Shown one piece after another: positions 1 through 8,885 of a DNA stretch of 15,280 nucleotides; the first letter of the stretch is position 1; each line of letters opens with the position of its first letter. The notes beneath the pieces are model-generated. The model saw only the letters and a list, made by a program, of their open reading frames with translations, was not told the DNA's origin and searched no databases. Both the position numbers and the translations under genes were made by a program. This DNA comes from an uncultured Eubacteriales bacterium. GTDB lineage: Bacteria > Bacillota > Clostridia > UMGS1883. The stretch covers positions 1 to 15,280 of the forward strand of contig CAJJUC010000042.1 in NCBI GenBank assembly GCA_905195005.1, written 5' to 3'.

Positions 1-1
1 G

Positions 2-2266
2 GAGGAAAGAAAGCTTCAGCGCCTTTTCAGAAACGGTGAGGCGGCGCGCCTTATAAAGCGCTGCAACGATTTCGGCGCGGGAGGCGTGTCGGTTGCAATC
101 GGCGAGCTTGCGGACGGACTTGAAATTGACCTTAACAAGGTTCCGAAAAAATACGAGGGGCTTGACGGCACCGAGCTTGCAATAAGCGAATCGCAGGAAA
201 GAATGGCTGTTGTTGTTGCCGCGGAGGATGCGGAACGCTTCTGCAGCATTGCATATTCAGAGAATCTTGAAGCCACGGTTGTTGCGGTTGTCAGCGAAAA
301 ACCTTATCTTGTGATGAACTGGAACGGCAAAAATATTGTAAATATATCGCGTGAGTTCCTTAATTCCAACGGAGCGGAAAAGCATATTGACGTTTCAGCG
401 GCGAAAATTGAAGGCTTCGCGCGTGATACGGCAGGTTCTTTTTCCGATAATTATAAAAAAATTGCGTCCGACCTTAACATTTGCTCAAAACGCGGACTTT
501 CGGAACGGTTTGATTCAACAATCGGAGCAGGCAGCGTTGTGATGCCTTTCGGCGGAAAATATCAGCTCACACCAACACAGGCAATGATAAACAAGGTTTC
601 GCTTGAAAAGGGCGACACAACAACATGCAGCTTCATGGCATGGGGCTTTGACCCGTTCGTGTCGGAAAAAAGTCCGTATCACGGCGCATATCTTGCGGTC
701 GTTGAATCCGTGTCAAAGCTGATTGCATCGGGCGCGTCGTTTGAAGATGTTTATCTGACCTTCCAGGAATATTTTGAAAAGCCGAAAGACGACCCGAAGC
801 GTTGGGGAAAGCCCCTTGCTGCGTTGCTCGGCGCGTTTGACGCACAGATGAATCTTGGCATAGGCGCAATCGGAGGAAAGGATTCAATGAGCGGAACTTT
901 CGAAAATATTGACGTTCCGCCAACGCTTGTTTCGTTCGCCGTTACAACCGATAATATAAATAATGTCGTAACGCCGGAATTTAAGAGAAGCGGCAACCGC
1001 GTTTATCTTTTCAAGCCCGAAACGGATGAAAACGGGCTGCCCGAAACAAAGTCGCTGCTTTCGATGTTCGGAAAACTTACGAAGCTTATGCGCGCGAAAA
1101 AAATCGTTTCGTGCAGCGCACTCACGAAAGGCGGCATTGCCGAAGCAGCGCTGAAAATGTCCATGGGTAACGGCTTCGGTTTCAAATTTTCCGATAATAT
1201 TTCGAAGGATGAAATTTTTGCGCTTAATTACGGAGCTTTCATTGCGGAAGCAAGTGAGGAGCTCAGCGGCGGCGTATGCATAGGAGCTGTGAGCGATGCG
1301 GAAAGCTTCGCCTTTGCGGATGAAAAAATACCGTGTGACGAGCTTTATTCGCTTTATGAGAACAGGCTCGAAAGCGTTTATCCGTGCAATATAAAAAGCG
1401 ATGAAAAATCGGTTCCGGCATTTTCGTTTGAATCAGGGGCGGCATATCACAGCCGTGTTAAAGCGGCAAAGCCGCGCGTGCTTATTCCGGTTTTCCCCGG
1501 AACAAACTGCGAGTACGACACTGCAAAGTCAGCAATGCGCGGCGGCTGCGAACCGGAAATATTCGTGATAAACAACCTTTCGGCAGCGGCAGTTTCAGAA
1601 TCGGTTGACGCGTTTGCAAGAAAGGTTCGCGAAAGTCAGATTGTGTTTATCCCGGGCGGATTTTCCGGAGGTGACGAGCCTGACGGCAGCGGAAAGCTGA
1701 TTACCGCGTTTTTCAGAAATGCGGAGATTAAGGAAGCTGTATCGGAGCTGATTGAAAAGCGCGACGGACTTATGGCGGGCATATGCAACGGCTTTCAGGC
1801 GCTTATAAAGCTCGGACTTGTGCCGTACGGCAAAATAATTGACACGGATGAGCACTGCCCGACGCTGACGTTTAACACCATTGCGCGCCATCAGTCAAAG
1901 CTGGTCCGCACGCGTGTGGCGTCGAATAAATCCCCTTGGATGAGCCATGCAGCGGCCGGAGATATATTCACCGTTCCGATTTCACACGGGGAGGGCAGAT
2001 TCCTTGCAGATGACGAACTGATTGCAAAGCTTGCAAAAAACGGTCAGATTCTCACACAGTATGCTGACCTTGACGGAAATCCGACGATGGACATTCGTTA
2101 TAATCCGAACGGTTCATGCTGCGCGGTTGAGGGCATTTTGTCGCCCGACGGAAGAGTGCTAGGTAAAATGGGGCACTCGGAGCGCATCGGAAACGGACTG
2201 TATCAAAATGTTATCGGCAATTACGACATGAAGCTGTTTGAATCGGCAGCGGAATATTTCAGATAA
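2..2266 (+). CDS. purL: Phosphoribosylformylglycinamidine synthase, single-chain PurL (5' partial)
   Basis: It catalyses the ATP- and glutamine-dependent conversion of FGAR to FGAM in purine synthesis, in the cytoplasm. The reading frame is open from base 2 with no start, so the 5' end lies outside the window; a GTG at 86 sits inside the conserved stretch ending in GGVSVAIGELADGL and is not a start. About 754 residues remain, while single-chain PurL is usually over 1,200, so roughly the first 480-500 are missing. Visible parts are the AIR-synthase-like ATP-binding half (KKYEGLDGTELAISESQERM, then IGGKDSMSGTF near nt 875-905) and a C-terminal class I glutaminase domain from about nt 1470 (FPGTNCEYD, PGGFSGGDEPDGSG). 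The catalytic triad is intact: Cys of GICNGFQ at nt 1784-1786, and His and Glu of SHGEGR at nt 1985-1987 and 1991-1993. The gene ends before its own terminator, so it is separate from the heat-shock operon. Confidence 0.96.
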   Translation, partial: EERKLQRLFRNGEAARLIKRCNDFGAGGVSVAIGELADGLEIDLNKVPKKYEGLDGTELAISESQERMAVVVAAEDAERFCSIAYSENLEATVVAVVSEKPYLVMNWNGKNIVNISREFLNSNGAEKHIDVSAAKIEGFARDTAGSFSDNYKKIASDLNICSKRGLSERFDSTIGAGSVVMPFGGKYQLTPTQAMINKVSLEKGDTTTCSFMAWGFDPFVSEKSPYHGAYLAVVESVSKLIASGASFEDVYLTFQEYFEKPKDDPKRWGKPLAALLGAFDAQMNLGIGAIGGKDSMSGTFENIDVPPTLVSFAVTTDNINNVVTPEFKRSGNRVYLFKPETDENGLPETKSLLSMFGKLTKLMRAKKIVSCSALTKGGIAEAALKMSMGNGFGFKFSDNISKDEIFALNYGAFIAEASEELSGGVCIGAVSDAESFAFADEKIPCDELYSLYENRLESVYPCNIKSDEKSVPAFSFESGAAYHSRVKAAKPRVLIPVFPGTNCEYDTAKSAMRGGCEPEIFVINNLSAAAVSESVDAFARKVRESQIVFIPGGFSGGDEPDGSGKLITAFFRNAEIKEAVSELIEKRDGLMAGICNGFQALIKLGLVPYGKIIDTDEHCPTLTFNTIARHQSKLVRTRVASNKSPWMSHAAAGDIFTVPISHGEGRFLADDELIAKLAKNGQILTQYADLDGNPTMDIRYNPNGSCCAVEGILSPDGRVLGKMGHSERIGNGLYQNVIGNYDMKLFESAAEYFR

Positions 2267-2283
2267 TGCAAAAAACGGCGGTG

Positions 2284-2309
2284 AAGCGGCTTGCTTTGCC
2301 GCTTTTTTT
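2284..2309 (+). terminator. Intrinsic terminator after purL
   Basis: A seven-base-pair stem AAGCGGC/GCCGCTT with a seven-base loop is followed directly by a T-run (2303-2309). It starts 17 bases after the purL stop and precedes the hrcA promoter, so it insulates the two transcription units. Confidence 0.85.
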
Positions 2310-2347
2310 ACGTTTTAAAAAAAATCAGAAAAATTTTAAAATAATAC

Positions 2348-2376
2348 TTGACAAAAGACCGCAAAGGTGGTACATT
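2348..2376 (+). promoter_or_regulatory. Sigma-A promoter of the hrcA operon
   Basis: A perfect -35 TTGACA (2348-2353) is separated by 17 bases from a -10 TACATT (2371-2376). The CIRCE operator begins five bases downstream and covers the expected transcription start near 2383. This is the usual arrangement for HrcA repression of a housekeeping-sigma promoter. Confidence 0.9.
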
Positions 2377-2380
2377 ATTG

Positions 2381-2407
2381 TTAGCACTCAGAGAGGTTGA
2401 GTGCTAA
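2381..2407 (+). promoter_or_regulatory. CIRCE operator, HrcA binding site
   Basis: A perfect inverted repeat of TTAGCACTC (2381-2389) and GAGTGCTAA (2399-2407) with the canonical nine-base spacer. It matches the CIRCE consensus at all 18 arm positions. HrcA dimers bind it and repress transcription until heat stress; here it sits just upstream of hrcA itself, giving autoregulation. No second CIRCE is visible before dnaK or dnaJ, so the whole operon probably depends on this one. Confidence 0.97.
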
Positions 2408-2430
2408 CAAGTAAAACAGGGGGTGAGCAG

Positions 2431-3474
2431 ATGGAACTGTCGGACAGAAAAAAAACAATACTTCAGGCAATTGTGGAGGACTATATTTCGACGGCGGAAC
2501 CCGTCGGCTCACGAAATATAGCAAAAAATCACAGCCTCGGTTTAAGCGCTGCAACAATCCGCAACGAAATGGCTGACCTTGAGGACATGGGTTATCTTGA
2601 TAAGCCGCATACCTCGGCAGGAAGAATCCCCTCCGAAATGGGGTACAGATTCTATGTGGATTCGCTTATGCAGCGTTACAGCATGACAATTGAAGAAATC
2701 GCCGGACTTCAGAGCAGCATGGACAGAAAATATAATCAGCTTGAAAATGTTATCTCCGAAATTTCGGATATAATATCAAAGGCAACGCATTATCCTGCAA
2801 TTATCGAGCTTCCGGCCGAACAAAAAAGCCGCTTGCGCAATGTCAAAATGCTTCTGATTGAAAAGGGTCTTGTGCTGATTGTGGTTATCACCGACGCGGG
2901 CGTTGTCAGAAACAAGCGCATGAAGGTTGACGAATCAATCGGTTACGAGGTTGTTGATTCGATTTCAGATTTCCTGTCGGCGCAGCTTGCCGGGCTCAGC
3001 GCGGACGATTTCACATCGGCGCGGCTGATGCTTATTTACAAGGCAATGTCAGATTACGGCGATTTTCTTAAAACGGTTGTCGGATTTGTGATTGAATGTC
3101 TGGAAAACCCCGAAAATCTTGTATATGTGGGCGGCGCGTCGAATATACTGAATAATCCGGAATTTGAAAATATTGACCGTGCGCGCGAATTTCTGTCGTT
3201 TATCGACAGAAAGGAAAACGTTGCGAAAATGCTTGATGTTCTTGCAAATGATAAGAACAACATCAGCATTAAGATAGGCAGCGAGAACGGCGCTCCCGAA
3301 ATGCGTGACACCAGCCTTGTTGTTGCAAACTACAAGGTGGGCGATAAGCTCCACGGAAAAATCGGCATTATAGGTCCCAAGCGAATGAATTACGCGAGAG
3401 TGGTTTCCTCGCTTGAGCTTATTAATGATAAATTAAGCGAAATACTGAGCCGCATGCTCTACGGAGATGAATAG
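2431..3474 (+). CDS. hrcA: Heat-inducible transcription repressor HrcA
   Basis: Represses class I heat-shock genes by binding CIRCE, with its activity tuned by GroEL in the known family. The product is 347 residues, the normal family length. The N-terminal winged-helix region (about residues 1-75) carries the HrcA signatures LSDRKKTILQAIVEDYI, EPVGSRNIAK, SAATIRNEMADLEDMGYL and HTSAGRIPSEMGYRFYVD; a GAF-like dimerisation region follows. The start chosen is ATG 2431, five bases after the strong SD AGGGGGTG (2418-2425). An in-frame GTG at 2401 lies inside the CIRCE arm and is rejected. It is the first gene of the operon, 25 bases ahead of grpE. Confidence 0.97.
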   Translation: MELSDRKKTILQAIVEDYISTAEPVGSRNIAKNHSLGLSAATIRNEMADLEDMGYLDKPHTSAGRIPSEMGYRFYVDSLMQRYSMTIEEIAGLQSSMDRKYNQLENVISEISDIISKATHYPAIIELPAEQKSRLRNVKMLLIEKGLVLIVVITDAGVVRNKRMKVDESIGYEVVDSISDFLSAQLAGLSADDFTSARLMLIYKAMSDYGDFLKTVVGFVIECLENPENLVYVGGASNILNNPEFENIDRAREFLSFIDRKENVAKMLDVLANDKNNISIKIGSENGAPEMRDTSLVVANYKVGDKLHGKIGIIGPKRMNYARVVSSLELINDKLSEILSRMLYGDE

Positions 3475-3499
3475 GCTTGTTTGAGAAAGGAAGAGGTTC

Positions 3500-4063
3500 A
3501 TGGCAAAGGATAAGGACGAAAAAACAGCTCCCGAAGCCGAAAACGAAGATATAGGCGCACAGGAGTCTTCCGAAGCTCCGCAGGAGAACGAACCGGCCGC
3601 GGGAAAATCCGATTCGGTTAACGAAGAGGATTATAAAAAGCTCGAGGAAAAATGCAAGGAAATGACCGATAAATATATGCGTGTGCTCGCTGAATACGAT
3701 AACTACAGAAAGCGCACCATAAAGGAGAAGGAAAGCATTTATCCCGAGGCGAAAGCGGTTGTTGTTGAAAAATTTCTTGCGGTTCTGGATAATCTGGAGC
3801 GTGCTCTTCAAAGCGCGCAGGCAGACGATCCGCTGTACGAGGGTGTAAGCCTCGTTAAAAAGCAAATGGATGATGTGCTTACGGCGCTCGGCGTTGAACA
3901 GATTGCGGCAGACGGCGAAAGCTTCGATCCGTCAGTTCACGAGGCTGTGATGCATGTTGACGATGAATCGCTCGGCGAAAATATTATAGCCGAGGAATTC
4001 AGAAAGGGCTATAAAATCGGCGACCGTGTAGTCCGCCACAGTATGGTTAAGGTTGCCAACTGA
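3500..4063 (+). CDS. grpE: Nucleotide exchange factor GrpE
   Basis: Releases ADP from DnaK as a cytoplasmic homodimer, completing the Hsp70 cycle. The product has 187 residues, typical for the family. The first 40 or so residues are acidic and low in complexity; a long coiled-coil helix follows (about 40-95) with the family motif EYDNYRKRTIKEKE. The C-terminal beta domain ends in GYKIGDRVVRHSMVKVAN, the GrpE signature. SD AAGGAAGAGG lies just ahead of ATG 3500. The hrcA-grpE-dnaK order is standard in Firmicutes and the gap to dnaK is 31 bases. Confidence 0.97.
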   Translation: MAKDKDEKTAPEAENEDIGAQESSEAPQENEPAAGKSDSVNEEDYKKLEEKCKEMTDKYMRVLAEYDNYRKRTIKEKESIYPEAKAVVVEKFLAVLDNLERALQSAQADDPLYEGVSLVKKQMDDVLTALGVEQIAADGESFDPSVHEAVMHVDDESLGENIIAEEFRKGYKIGDRVVRHSMVKVAN

Positions 4064-4094
4064 TTCAGTAAAATATTTACGGAGGTAATTGATT

Positions 4095-5930
4095 ATGTCT
4101 AAGATTATAGGTATTGATTTAGGTACAACAAACTCATGCGTAGCTGTAATGGAAGGCGGCGAGCCGACCGTTATCGCAAATGCGGAGGGTGCAAGAACAA
4201 CCCCGTCGGTTGTTGCATTCACAAAAACAGGTGAAAGGCTTGTCGGTCAGGTTGCAAAGCGTCAGGCTGTTGCAAATCCCGACAGAACGGTTATTTCAAT
4301 AAAGAGGGAAATGGGTACAAACTACAAGGTAAACATTGACGATAAGAGCTATACGCCTCCCGAGATAAGCGCAATGATTCTTGCAAAGCTTAAGGCAGAC
4401 GCCGAAAGCTATCTCGGTGAAAAGGTATCGCAGGCGGTTATCACCGTTCCGGCATATTTCAGCGATTCACAGCGTCAGGCAACGAAGGACGCCGGCAAAA
4501 TAGCGGGTCTTGAGGTTCTGCGTATAATCAACGAACCCACGGCTGCGGCGTTTGCTTACGGAATGGATAAGGAAACCGATCAGAAGGTTATGGTTTATGA
4601 CCTCGGCGGCGGTACGTTCGATGTGTCTATTCTTGATATAGGCGACGGCGTGTTCGAGGTTCTGGCAACAAACGGTGACACGCGTCTCGGCGGCGATGAC
4701 TTTGACAATAAAATTATCGACTATCTCGTAAGCGAGTTCAAGAAAGAAAGCGGCATTGATCTTTCGGGTGACCGCCAGGCTATGCAGCGTCTTAAGGAAG
4801 CAGCGGAAAAGGCTAAAATTGAACTCAGCGGCGTTATGACGAGCAACATAAATCTTCCGTTCATCACTGCCGATGCAACGGGTCCCAAGCACCTTGACAT
4901 CACTCTTACAAGAGCAAAATTCGACGAGCTTACGGCTGACCTTGTTCAGAGAACAATTATTCCGACAAAGAAAGCTCTCAGCGATGCAGGTCTTACAACG
5001 AACGACATTGACAAGGTTCTTATGGTCGGCGGTTCAAGCCGTATCCCGGCAGTAAACGATGCAGTAAGCAAGCTTATCGGCAAAGAGCCGCACAAGGGCA
5101 TCAACCCCGATGAATGTGTTGCAATCGGCGCGGCAATTCAGGCAGGCGTGCTCGGCGGCGACGTTAAGGACATCGTTCTTCTTGATGTAACGCCTCTTTC
5201 GCTCGGCATCGAAACAATGGGCGGCGTTTGCACAAAGCTTATTGAGAGAAACACAACCATCCCCACAAAGAAGAGTCAGATATTCTCCACTGCTGCGGAC
5301 GGTCAGACAAGCGTTGACATTCACGTTCTCCAGGGTGAGCGCGAAATGGCAAAGGATAATAAAACGCTCGGCAACTTCATGCTTTCCGGTATCGCTCCCG
5401 CTCCGCGCGGAGTTCCGCAGATTGAAGTTTCGTTCGACATCGATGCAAACGGTATCGTAAACGTAAGCGCGAAAGACCTCGGAACAGGTCAGGAGCAGAA
5501 GATAACGATTACTGCGTCCTCAAACCTCAGCGAGGAGGATATTGACAAGGCTGTCAAGGAGGCCGAGCAGTATGCCGAAGAGGATAAGAAGCGCAAGGAA
5601 GAAATTGAAGTAAGAAACAATGCCGACCAGCTTGTATATCAGAGTGAAAAGGCGCTCGGCGAGCTTGAAGGCAAGATTGACGAATCCGAAAAATCGGCTG
5701 TTCAGGCAGAGGTTGACAAGGTGAAGGAGGCTCTTAAAGGCAGCGATACCGAAGCAATCAAAGCGGCAACGGAGGAGCTTCAGAAGAAGTTTTATGAAAT
5801 AAGCTCCAAGCTTTATCAGCAGCAGGCTCAAAGCGGTGCGCAGGGCGCTCCGGGAGCGGATGCAGGTCAGGCTCAGAACGGCGAAAATGTGTATGACGCC
5901 GATTTCACGGAGAATAACGACAATAAGTAA
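4095..5930 (+). CDS. dnaK: Chaperone protein DnaK (Hsp70)
   Basis: ATP-dependent Hsp70 chaperone that binds unfolded segments with DnaJ and GrpE. The product has 611 residues. The N-terminal ATPase domain begins with KIIGIDLGTTNSCVAVMEGG, then has VITVPAYFSDSQRQATKDAG, IINEPTAAAFAYG and the phosphate loop DLGGGTFDVSI; the interdomain linker VLLDVTPLSLGIETMGG sits near residues 361-377. The substrate-binding domain and helical lid follow, with a Gln/Ala/Gly-rich tail ending in YDADFTENNDNK. The region after MGTNYKVNIDDKSYTPPEI lacks the about 23-residue insert known from Gram-negative DnaK, which supports a Gram-positive source. SD GGAGGT (4081-4086) is eight bases before ATG 4095; an in-frame TTG at 4089 is less suitable. 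Confidence 0.98.
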   Translation: MSKIIGIDLGTTNSCVAVMEGGEPTVIANAEGARTTPSVVAFTKTGERLVGQVAKRQAVANPDRTVISIKREMGTNYKVNIDDKSYTPPEISAMILAKLKADAESYLGEKVSQAVITVPAYFSDSQRQATKDAGKIAGLEVLRIINEPTAAAFAYGMDKETDQKVMVYDLGGGTFDVSILDIGDGVFEVLATNGDTRLGGDDFDNKIIDYLVSEFKKESGIDLSGDRQAMQRLKEAAEKAKIELSGVMTSNINLPFITADATGPKHLDITLTRAKFDELTADLVQRTIIPTKKALSDAGLTTNDIDKVLMVGGSSRIPAVNDAVSKLIGKEPHKGINPDECVAIGAAIQAGVLGGDVKDIVLLDVTPLSLGIETMGGVCTKLIERNTTIPTKKSQIFSTAADGQTSVDIHVLQGEREMAKDNKTLGNFMLSGIAPAPRGVPQIEVSFDIDANGIVNVSAKDLGTGQEQKITITASSNLSEEDIDKAVKEAEQYAEEDKKRKEEIEVRNNADQLVYQSEKALGELEGKIDESEKSAVQAEVDKVKEALKGSDTEAIKAATEELQKKFYEISSKLYQQQAQSGAQGAPGADAGQAQNGENVYDADFTENNDNK

Positions 5931-5944
5931 TCAAACGGGCACTC

Positions 5945-5981
5945 AAGGGGCTGCTTAATTATCGGCAACCCCTTTGGTTGC
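5945..5981 (+). promoter_or_regulatory. Two overlapping, mutually exclusive hairpins between dnaK and dnaJ
   Basis: Hairpin A pairs AAGGGG (5945-5950) with CCCCTT (5969-5974) and extends inward by CTGC against GGCA with one mismatch. Hairpin B pairs GCAACC (5965-5970) with GGTTGC (5976-5981) around the loop CCTTT. They share bases 5965-5974, so they cannot coexist. Hairpin B is followed by GTTTAATT, only a weak U-tract, then by the dnaJ SD at 5990-5995. They may tune dnaJ expression relative to dnaK by partial termination, RNA processing or translation control; none of this is proven from sequence. Confidence 0.45.
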
Positions 5982-6002
5982 GTTTAATTGAGGTGTGCGT
6001 AT

Positions 6003-7157
6003 ATGGCAGAAAAAAGAGATTATTATGAAGTCCTCGGCGTCAGCAAAAGCGCCACGGACGATGAGATAAAAAAAGCCTACAGAAAGCTTGCAAAAAAATA
6101 TCACCCCGATTTGAATAAGGATAATCCCGAAGCAGCGGAAAAATTTAAGGAGGCTGCGGAAGCGTACGACGTTTTGAGCAATTCCGAAAAAAGAAGCCGT
6201 TACGATCAGTTCGGTCATGCAGGCGTTGACCCGAACGCAGGCTTTGGCGGCGGCGATTCATATTCCGGCGGCTTCGGCGGCTTCGGAATGGACGATTTGG
6301 GAGACATTTTCGGAAGCTTTTTCGGCGGCGGCAGCGGTTTTGGCGGCGGTTCACGCAGAAGAAACGGACCGGTTCGCGGCCGTGACATACAGCAGGCGAT
6401 AGAGCTTACATTTGAAGAAGCGGCATTCGGCTGCAAAAAAACGATAACGGTAACGCGCATGGAAAACTGCCCGAAATGTAACGGCAGCGGCGCAAAGCCC
6501 GGAACAAGTCCCGTTAAGTGCTCCAAGTGCGGCGGCACAGGGCAGATGCGAACCGTGCAGAACACTCCGTTCGGTCAGTTCGCGTCAACAAGCACATGTA
6601 ACGCCTGCGGCGGACGGGGAACAACCATCAGCGACCCGTGTCCGGATTGCGGCGGCAGCGGTCGAATCAGAAAAACGCATAAAATTGATGTCAACATACC
6701 GGCAGGCATTGACCACGGGCAGACGGTTTCCGTGCGCGGTCAGGGAGAAGCGGGTCAGAAGGGCGGTCCTTCCGGCGATTTGCTGATAACGGTTTATATA
6801 AAGAAAAACAATGTGTTCACGCGCGAAGGAAACAATGTCTATGTTGATGTGCCGATTACGTTTGTTCAGGCGGCGCTCGGCTGCGAAATTGAAATCCCGA
6901 CGATTGACGGCAAGGTGATGCAGCGCTTCCCCGAGGGCACTCAGCACGGAACAAAATTCCGCCTGAAAGGAAAAGGCATCCCGAGCATCCGCGGCGGCGC
7001 ACGCGGTGACCAGTATGTGCGCGTTGTTGTTGAAATTCCGAAAAATCTTACTCAGCGTCAGCGTGATATTCTTCAGGAATTTGCAAAGGAAAGCAATGAA
7101 AAAAACTATAATCAGCGAAAGAAATTTACTGATAAGATAAAGGATTATTTCAAATAA
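6003..7157 (+). CDS. dnaJ: Chaperone protein DnaJ (type I Hsp40)
   Basis: Co-chaperone that delivers substrates to DnaK and stimulates its ATPase. The product has 384 residues with the full type I layout. The J domain covers residues 1-70 with HPD at 34-36. A Gly/Phe-rich region runs from about 76 to 118. The zinc-binding domain has four CxxCxGxG repeats starting at Cys156, Cys173, Cys199 and Cys213, all eight cysteines intact. The C-terminal substrate-binding beta domains follow. SD GAGGTG (5990-5995) is seven bases before ATG 6003; an ATG at 5988 in frame lies upstream of that SD and is rejected. Confidence 0.98.
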   Translation: MAEKRDYYEVLGVSKSATDDEIKKAYRKLAKKYHPDLNKDNPEAAEKFKEAAEAYDVLSNSEKRSRYDQFGHAGVDPNAGFGGGDSYSGGFGGFGMDDLGDIFGSFFGGGSGFGGGSRRRNGPVRGRDIQQAIELTFEEAAFGCKKTITVTRMENCPKCNGSGAKPGTSPVKCSKCGGTGQMRTVQNTPFGQFASTSTCNACGGRGTTISDPCPDCGGSGRIRKTHKIDVNIPAGIDHGQTVSVRGQGEAGQKGGPSGDLLITVYIKKNNVFTREGNNVYVDVPITFVQAALGCEIEIPTIDGKVMQRFPEGTQHGTKFRLKGKGIPSIRGGARGDQYVRVVVEIPKNLTQRQRDILQEFAKESNEKNYNQRKKFTDKIKDYFK

Positions 7158-7176
7158 ACCGAAAGGAAAAAACCAA

Positions 7177-8151
7177 ATGGAATGGCTTGAAGTAAGCATT
7201 TACACAACCAACGCAGGGATTGACCCGATTTGCGGCAGATTGTACAATATAGGTGTCACGGGTGTTGAAATCAAAGATAAGGACGAATTTGAGGACTTCC
7301 TTGAAAATAATAAGCAATACTGGGATTATGTTGACGAACGCCTGCGCGAAGAAATGAACGGGGAAACGTGCGTTAAAATCTATGTGAGTGACAACGAACA
7401 CGGTCACAAGCTTTTAATGCACGTCCGCGATGAGCTTGCGGCGCTGAAAGGACTTGATGCGGAAAACAAGTTCGGCTCGCTCAGAATTGAAATGCATTCG
7501 CTGTGTGAGGAAGATTGGGAAAATAACTGGAAGCAGTATTTCAAACCGATTTATGTCGGCGACAGGCTTGTTATAAAGCCGGAATGGGAAGCGATTGACG
7601 ACGCTGACGGAAAAATCGTTTTTAATATCGACCCCGGGATGACCTTCGGCAGCGGTCAGCATGAAACCACGCGCCTGTGCGTTGAAGCTCTTGACCGTCT
7701 TGTCAAAAAAGGCGATAAGATTCTCGACCTCGGCTGCGGAAGCGGAATTTTGTCAATAATTTCGCTTATGCTGGGTGCGTCGTATGCACGGGCAATCGAT
7801 ATTGATCCCAACTGCAAAAAAATTGCATATTCCAACGCTGCGCTTAATTCAATCGGAAGCGATGTATATACCGTGCTTGACGGAAACATTATAACGGACG
7901 AAGAGCTGAAAATACAAACGGAGGAAAGCGGTCCGTATGACATTGTTGTTGCCAATATCGTGGCTGACGTTATTATTCCGCTTTCCGGGGATGTGCGCCG
8001 TTATTTGAAAAAGGACGGCGTGTTTATCGCCTGCGGAATCATAGAACCGCGGCTCGGTGAGGTTAAGGCTGCAATAGAAAATGCAGGATTCAGAATTAAA
8101 CATATTGAAAATGAAAACGATTGGTATTGCATAATATCAACCGAAGGGTGA
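7177..8151 (+). CDS. prmA: Ribosomal protein L11 methyltransferase PrmA
   Basis: SAM-dependent enzyme that trimethylates ribosomal protein L11. The product has 324 residues, the normal size for Gram-positive PrmA. The N-terminal L11-recognition region (MEWLEVSIYTTNAGIDPI, later ENNWKQYFKPIYVGDRLVI) precedes the methyltransferase core. Diagnostic motifs are DPGMTFGSGQHETTRLC (about residues 151-167), the SAM loop ILDLGCGSGILSI (about 182-194) and IVVANIVADVIIPL. SD GAAAGGA (7161-7167) precedes ATG 7177. It lies 19 bases after dnaJ; this dnaJ-prmA-rsmE order is very common in Firmicutes. Confidence 0.96.
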   Translation: MEWLEVSIYTTNAGIDPICGRLYNIGVTGVEIKDKDEFEDFLENNKQYWDYVDERLREEMNGETCVKIYVSDNEHGHKLLMHVRDELAALKGLDAENKFGSLRIEMHSLCEEDWENNWKQYFKPIYVGDRLVIKPEWEAIDDADGKIVFNIDPGMTFGSGQHETTRLCVEALDRLVKKGDKILDLGCGSGILSIISLMLGASYARAIDIDPNCKKIAYSNAALNSIGSDVYTVLDGNIITDEELKIQTEESGPYDIVVANIVADVIIPLSGDVRRYLKKDGVFIACGIIEPRLGEVKAAIENAGFRIKHIENENDWYCIISTEG

Positions 8152-8156
8152 AGAAA

Positions 8157-8885
8157 ATGGCGAATTTTTATATAGATAAATCGCAGATTTCGAACGGAAA
8201 GGCTGTTATTGACGGGGAAGAAGCAAAACACATCAGCCGTGTTCTTCGCATGAAAACTGGGGACAGCGTTGTTCTTTGCGACGGCAGCGGCATGTTCTAC
8301 AGTGCTCGTCTGTGCGATTTTGACGGTAAAACCGTCACGGCTGAAATCGAGGATGTTTACCGTGCGCCGAGCGAGCCTAAGCTCAGCATAACGCTTTATC
8401 AGGGCGCGCCGAAAGCAGCAAAGCTTGAACTGATTGTTCAAAAGGCAACCGAAATCGGCGTTGTGCGCATTGTTCCGATGAACACTGCACGCACGGTTGC
8501 CAAGCTTGAAAAAGCGTCAAAGCTTGACCGCCTGCGCAAAATCGCGCGTGAGGCGGCAAAGCAGTGCAAGCGCGGCATTGTCCCCGAAATATCGGAGCCT
8601 GTAAGTTTTAAAGAAGCGGTCAGCCTTGCGGCGGCAGATGAGCTTGCGATTATTCCTTATGAGGAGGAAACGGAAAATTCACTTAAAAATATTCTGCGCG
8701 GCAAAAATATAAGCTCACTTTCGATTATGATAGGACCGGAGGGCGGTTTTGACGAGGGTGAAATTAGGCTTGCTGCGGAAAATTCCGTTATCCCCGTCAC
8801 ACTCGGAAAACGGATTCTTCGCACCGAAACCGCAGGATTGGCAGTTTCTGCCGTTTCACTTTATGAGCTTGGTGACATGGAATGA
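8157..8885 (+). CDS. rsmE: 16S rRNA (uracil-1498-N3)-methyltransferase RsmE
   Basis: A SPOUT-class enzyme that methylates U1498 of 16S rRNA using SAM. The product has 242 residues. An N-terminal PUA-like domain includes EAKHISRVLRMKTGDSVVLCDGSG; the C-terminal trefoil-knot domain includes KLELIVQKATEIGVVRIVPM, IAREAAKQCKRG and the signature IGPEGGFDEGEI followed by LGKRILRTETAGLA. The start chosen is ATG 8157, five bases after the prmA stop, with SD GAAGGGTG (8143-8150) overlapping that stop. An in-frame TTG at 8121 would overlap prmA and lacks an SD. Its TGA stop overlaps the next ATG by four bases (ATGA), implying coupled translation. Confidence 0.96.
   Translation: MANFYIDKSQISNGKAVIDGEEAKHISRVLRMKTGDSVVLCDGSGMFYSARLCDFDGKTVTAEIEDVYRAPSEPKLSITLYQGAPKAAKLELIVQKATEIGVVRIVPMNTARTVAKLEKASKLDRLRKIAREAAKQCKRGIVPEISEPVSFKEAVSLAAADELAIIPYEEETENSLKNILRGKNISSLSIMIGPEGGFDEGEIRLAAENSVIPVTLGKRILRTETAGLAVSAVSLYELGDME

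Noticed and set aside
86..88. GTG at 86 as the start of purL
   Set aside because: The frame is open and encodes conserved PurL sequence from base 2; the gene is simply cut by the window edge.
2401..2430. Longer hrcA start at GTG 2401
   Set aside because: The GTG is part of the CIRCE arm and has no Shine-Dalgarno site; ATG 2431 has an excellent one.
6585..7199. A 204-codon open frame on the - strand opposite dnaJ
   Set aside because: Antisense shadow of a highly conserved gene; no motif or start signal.
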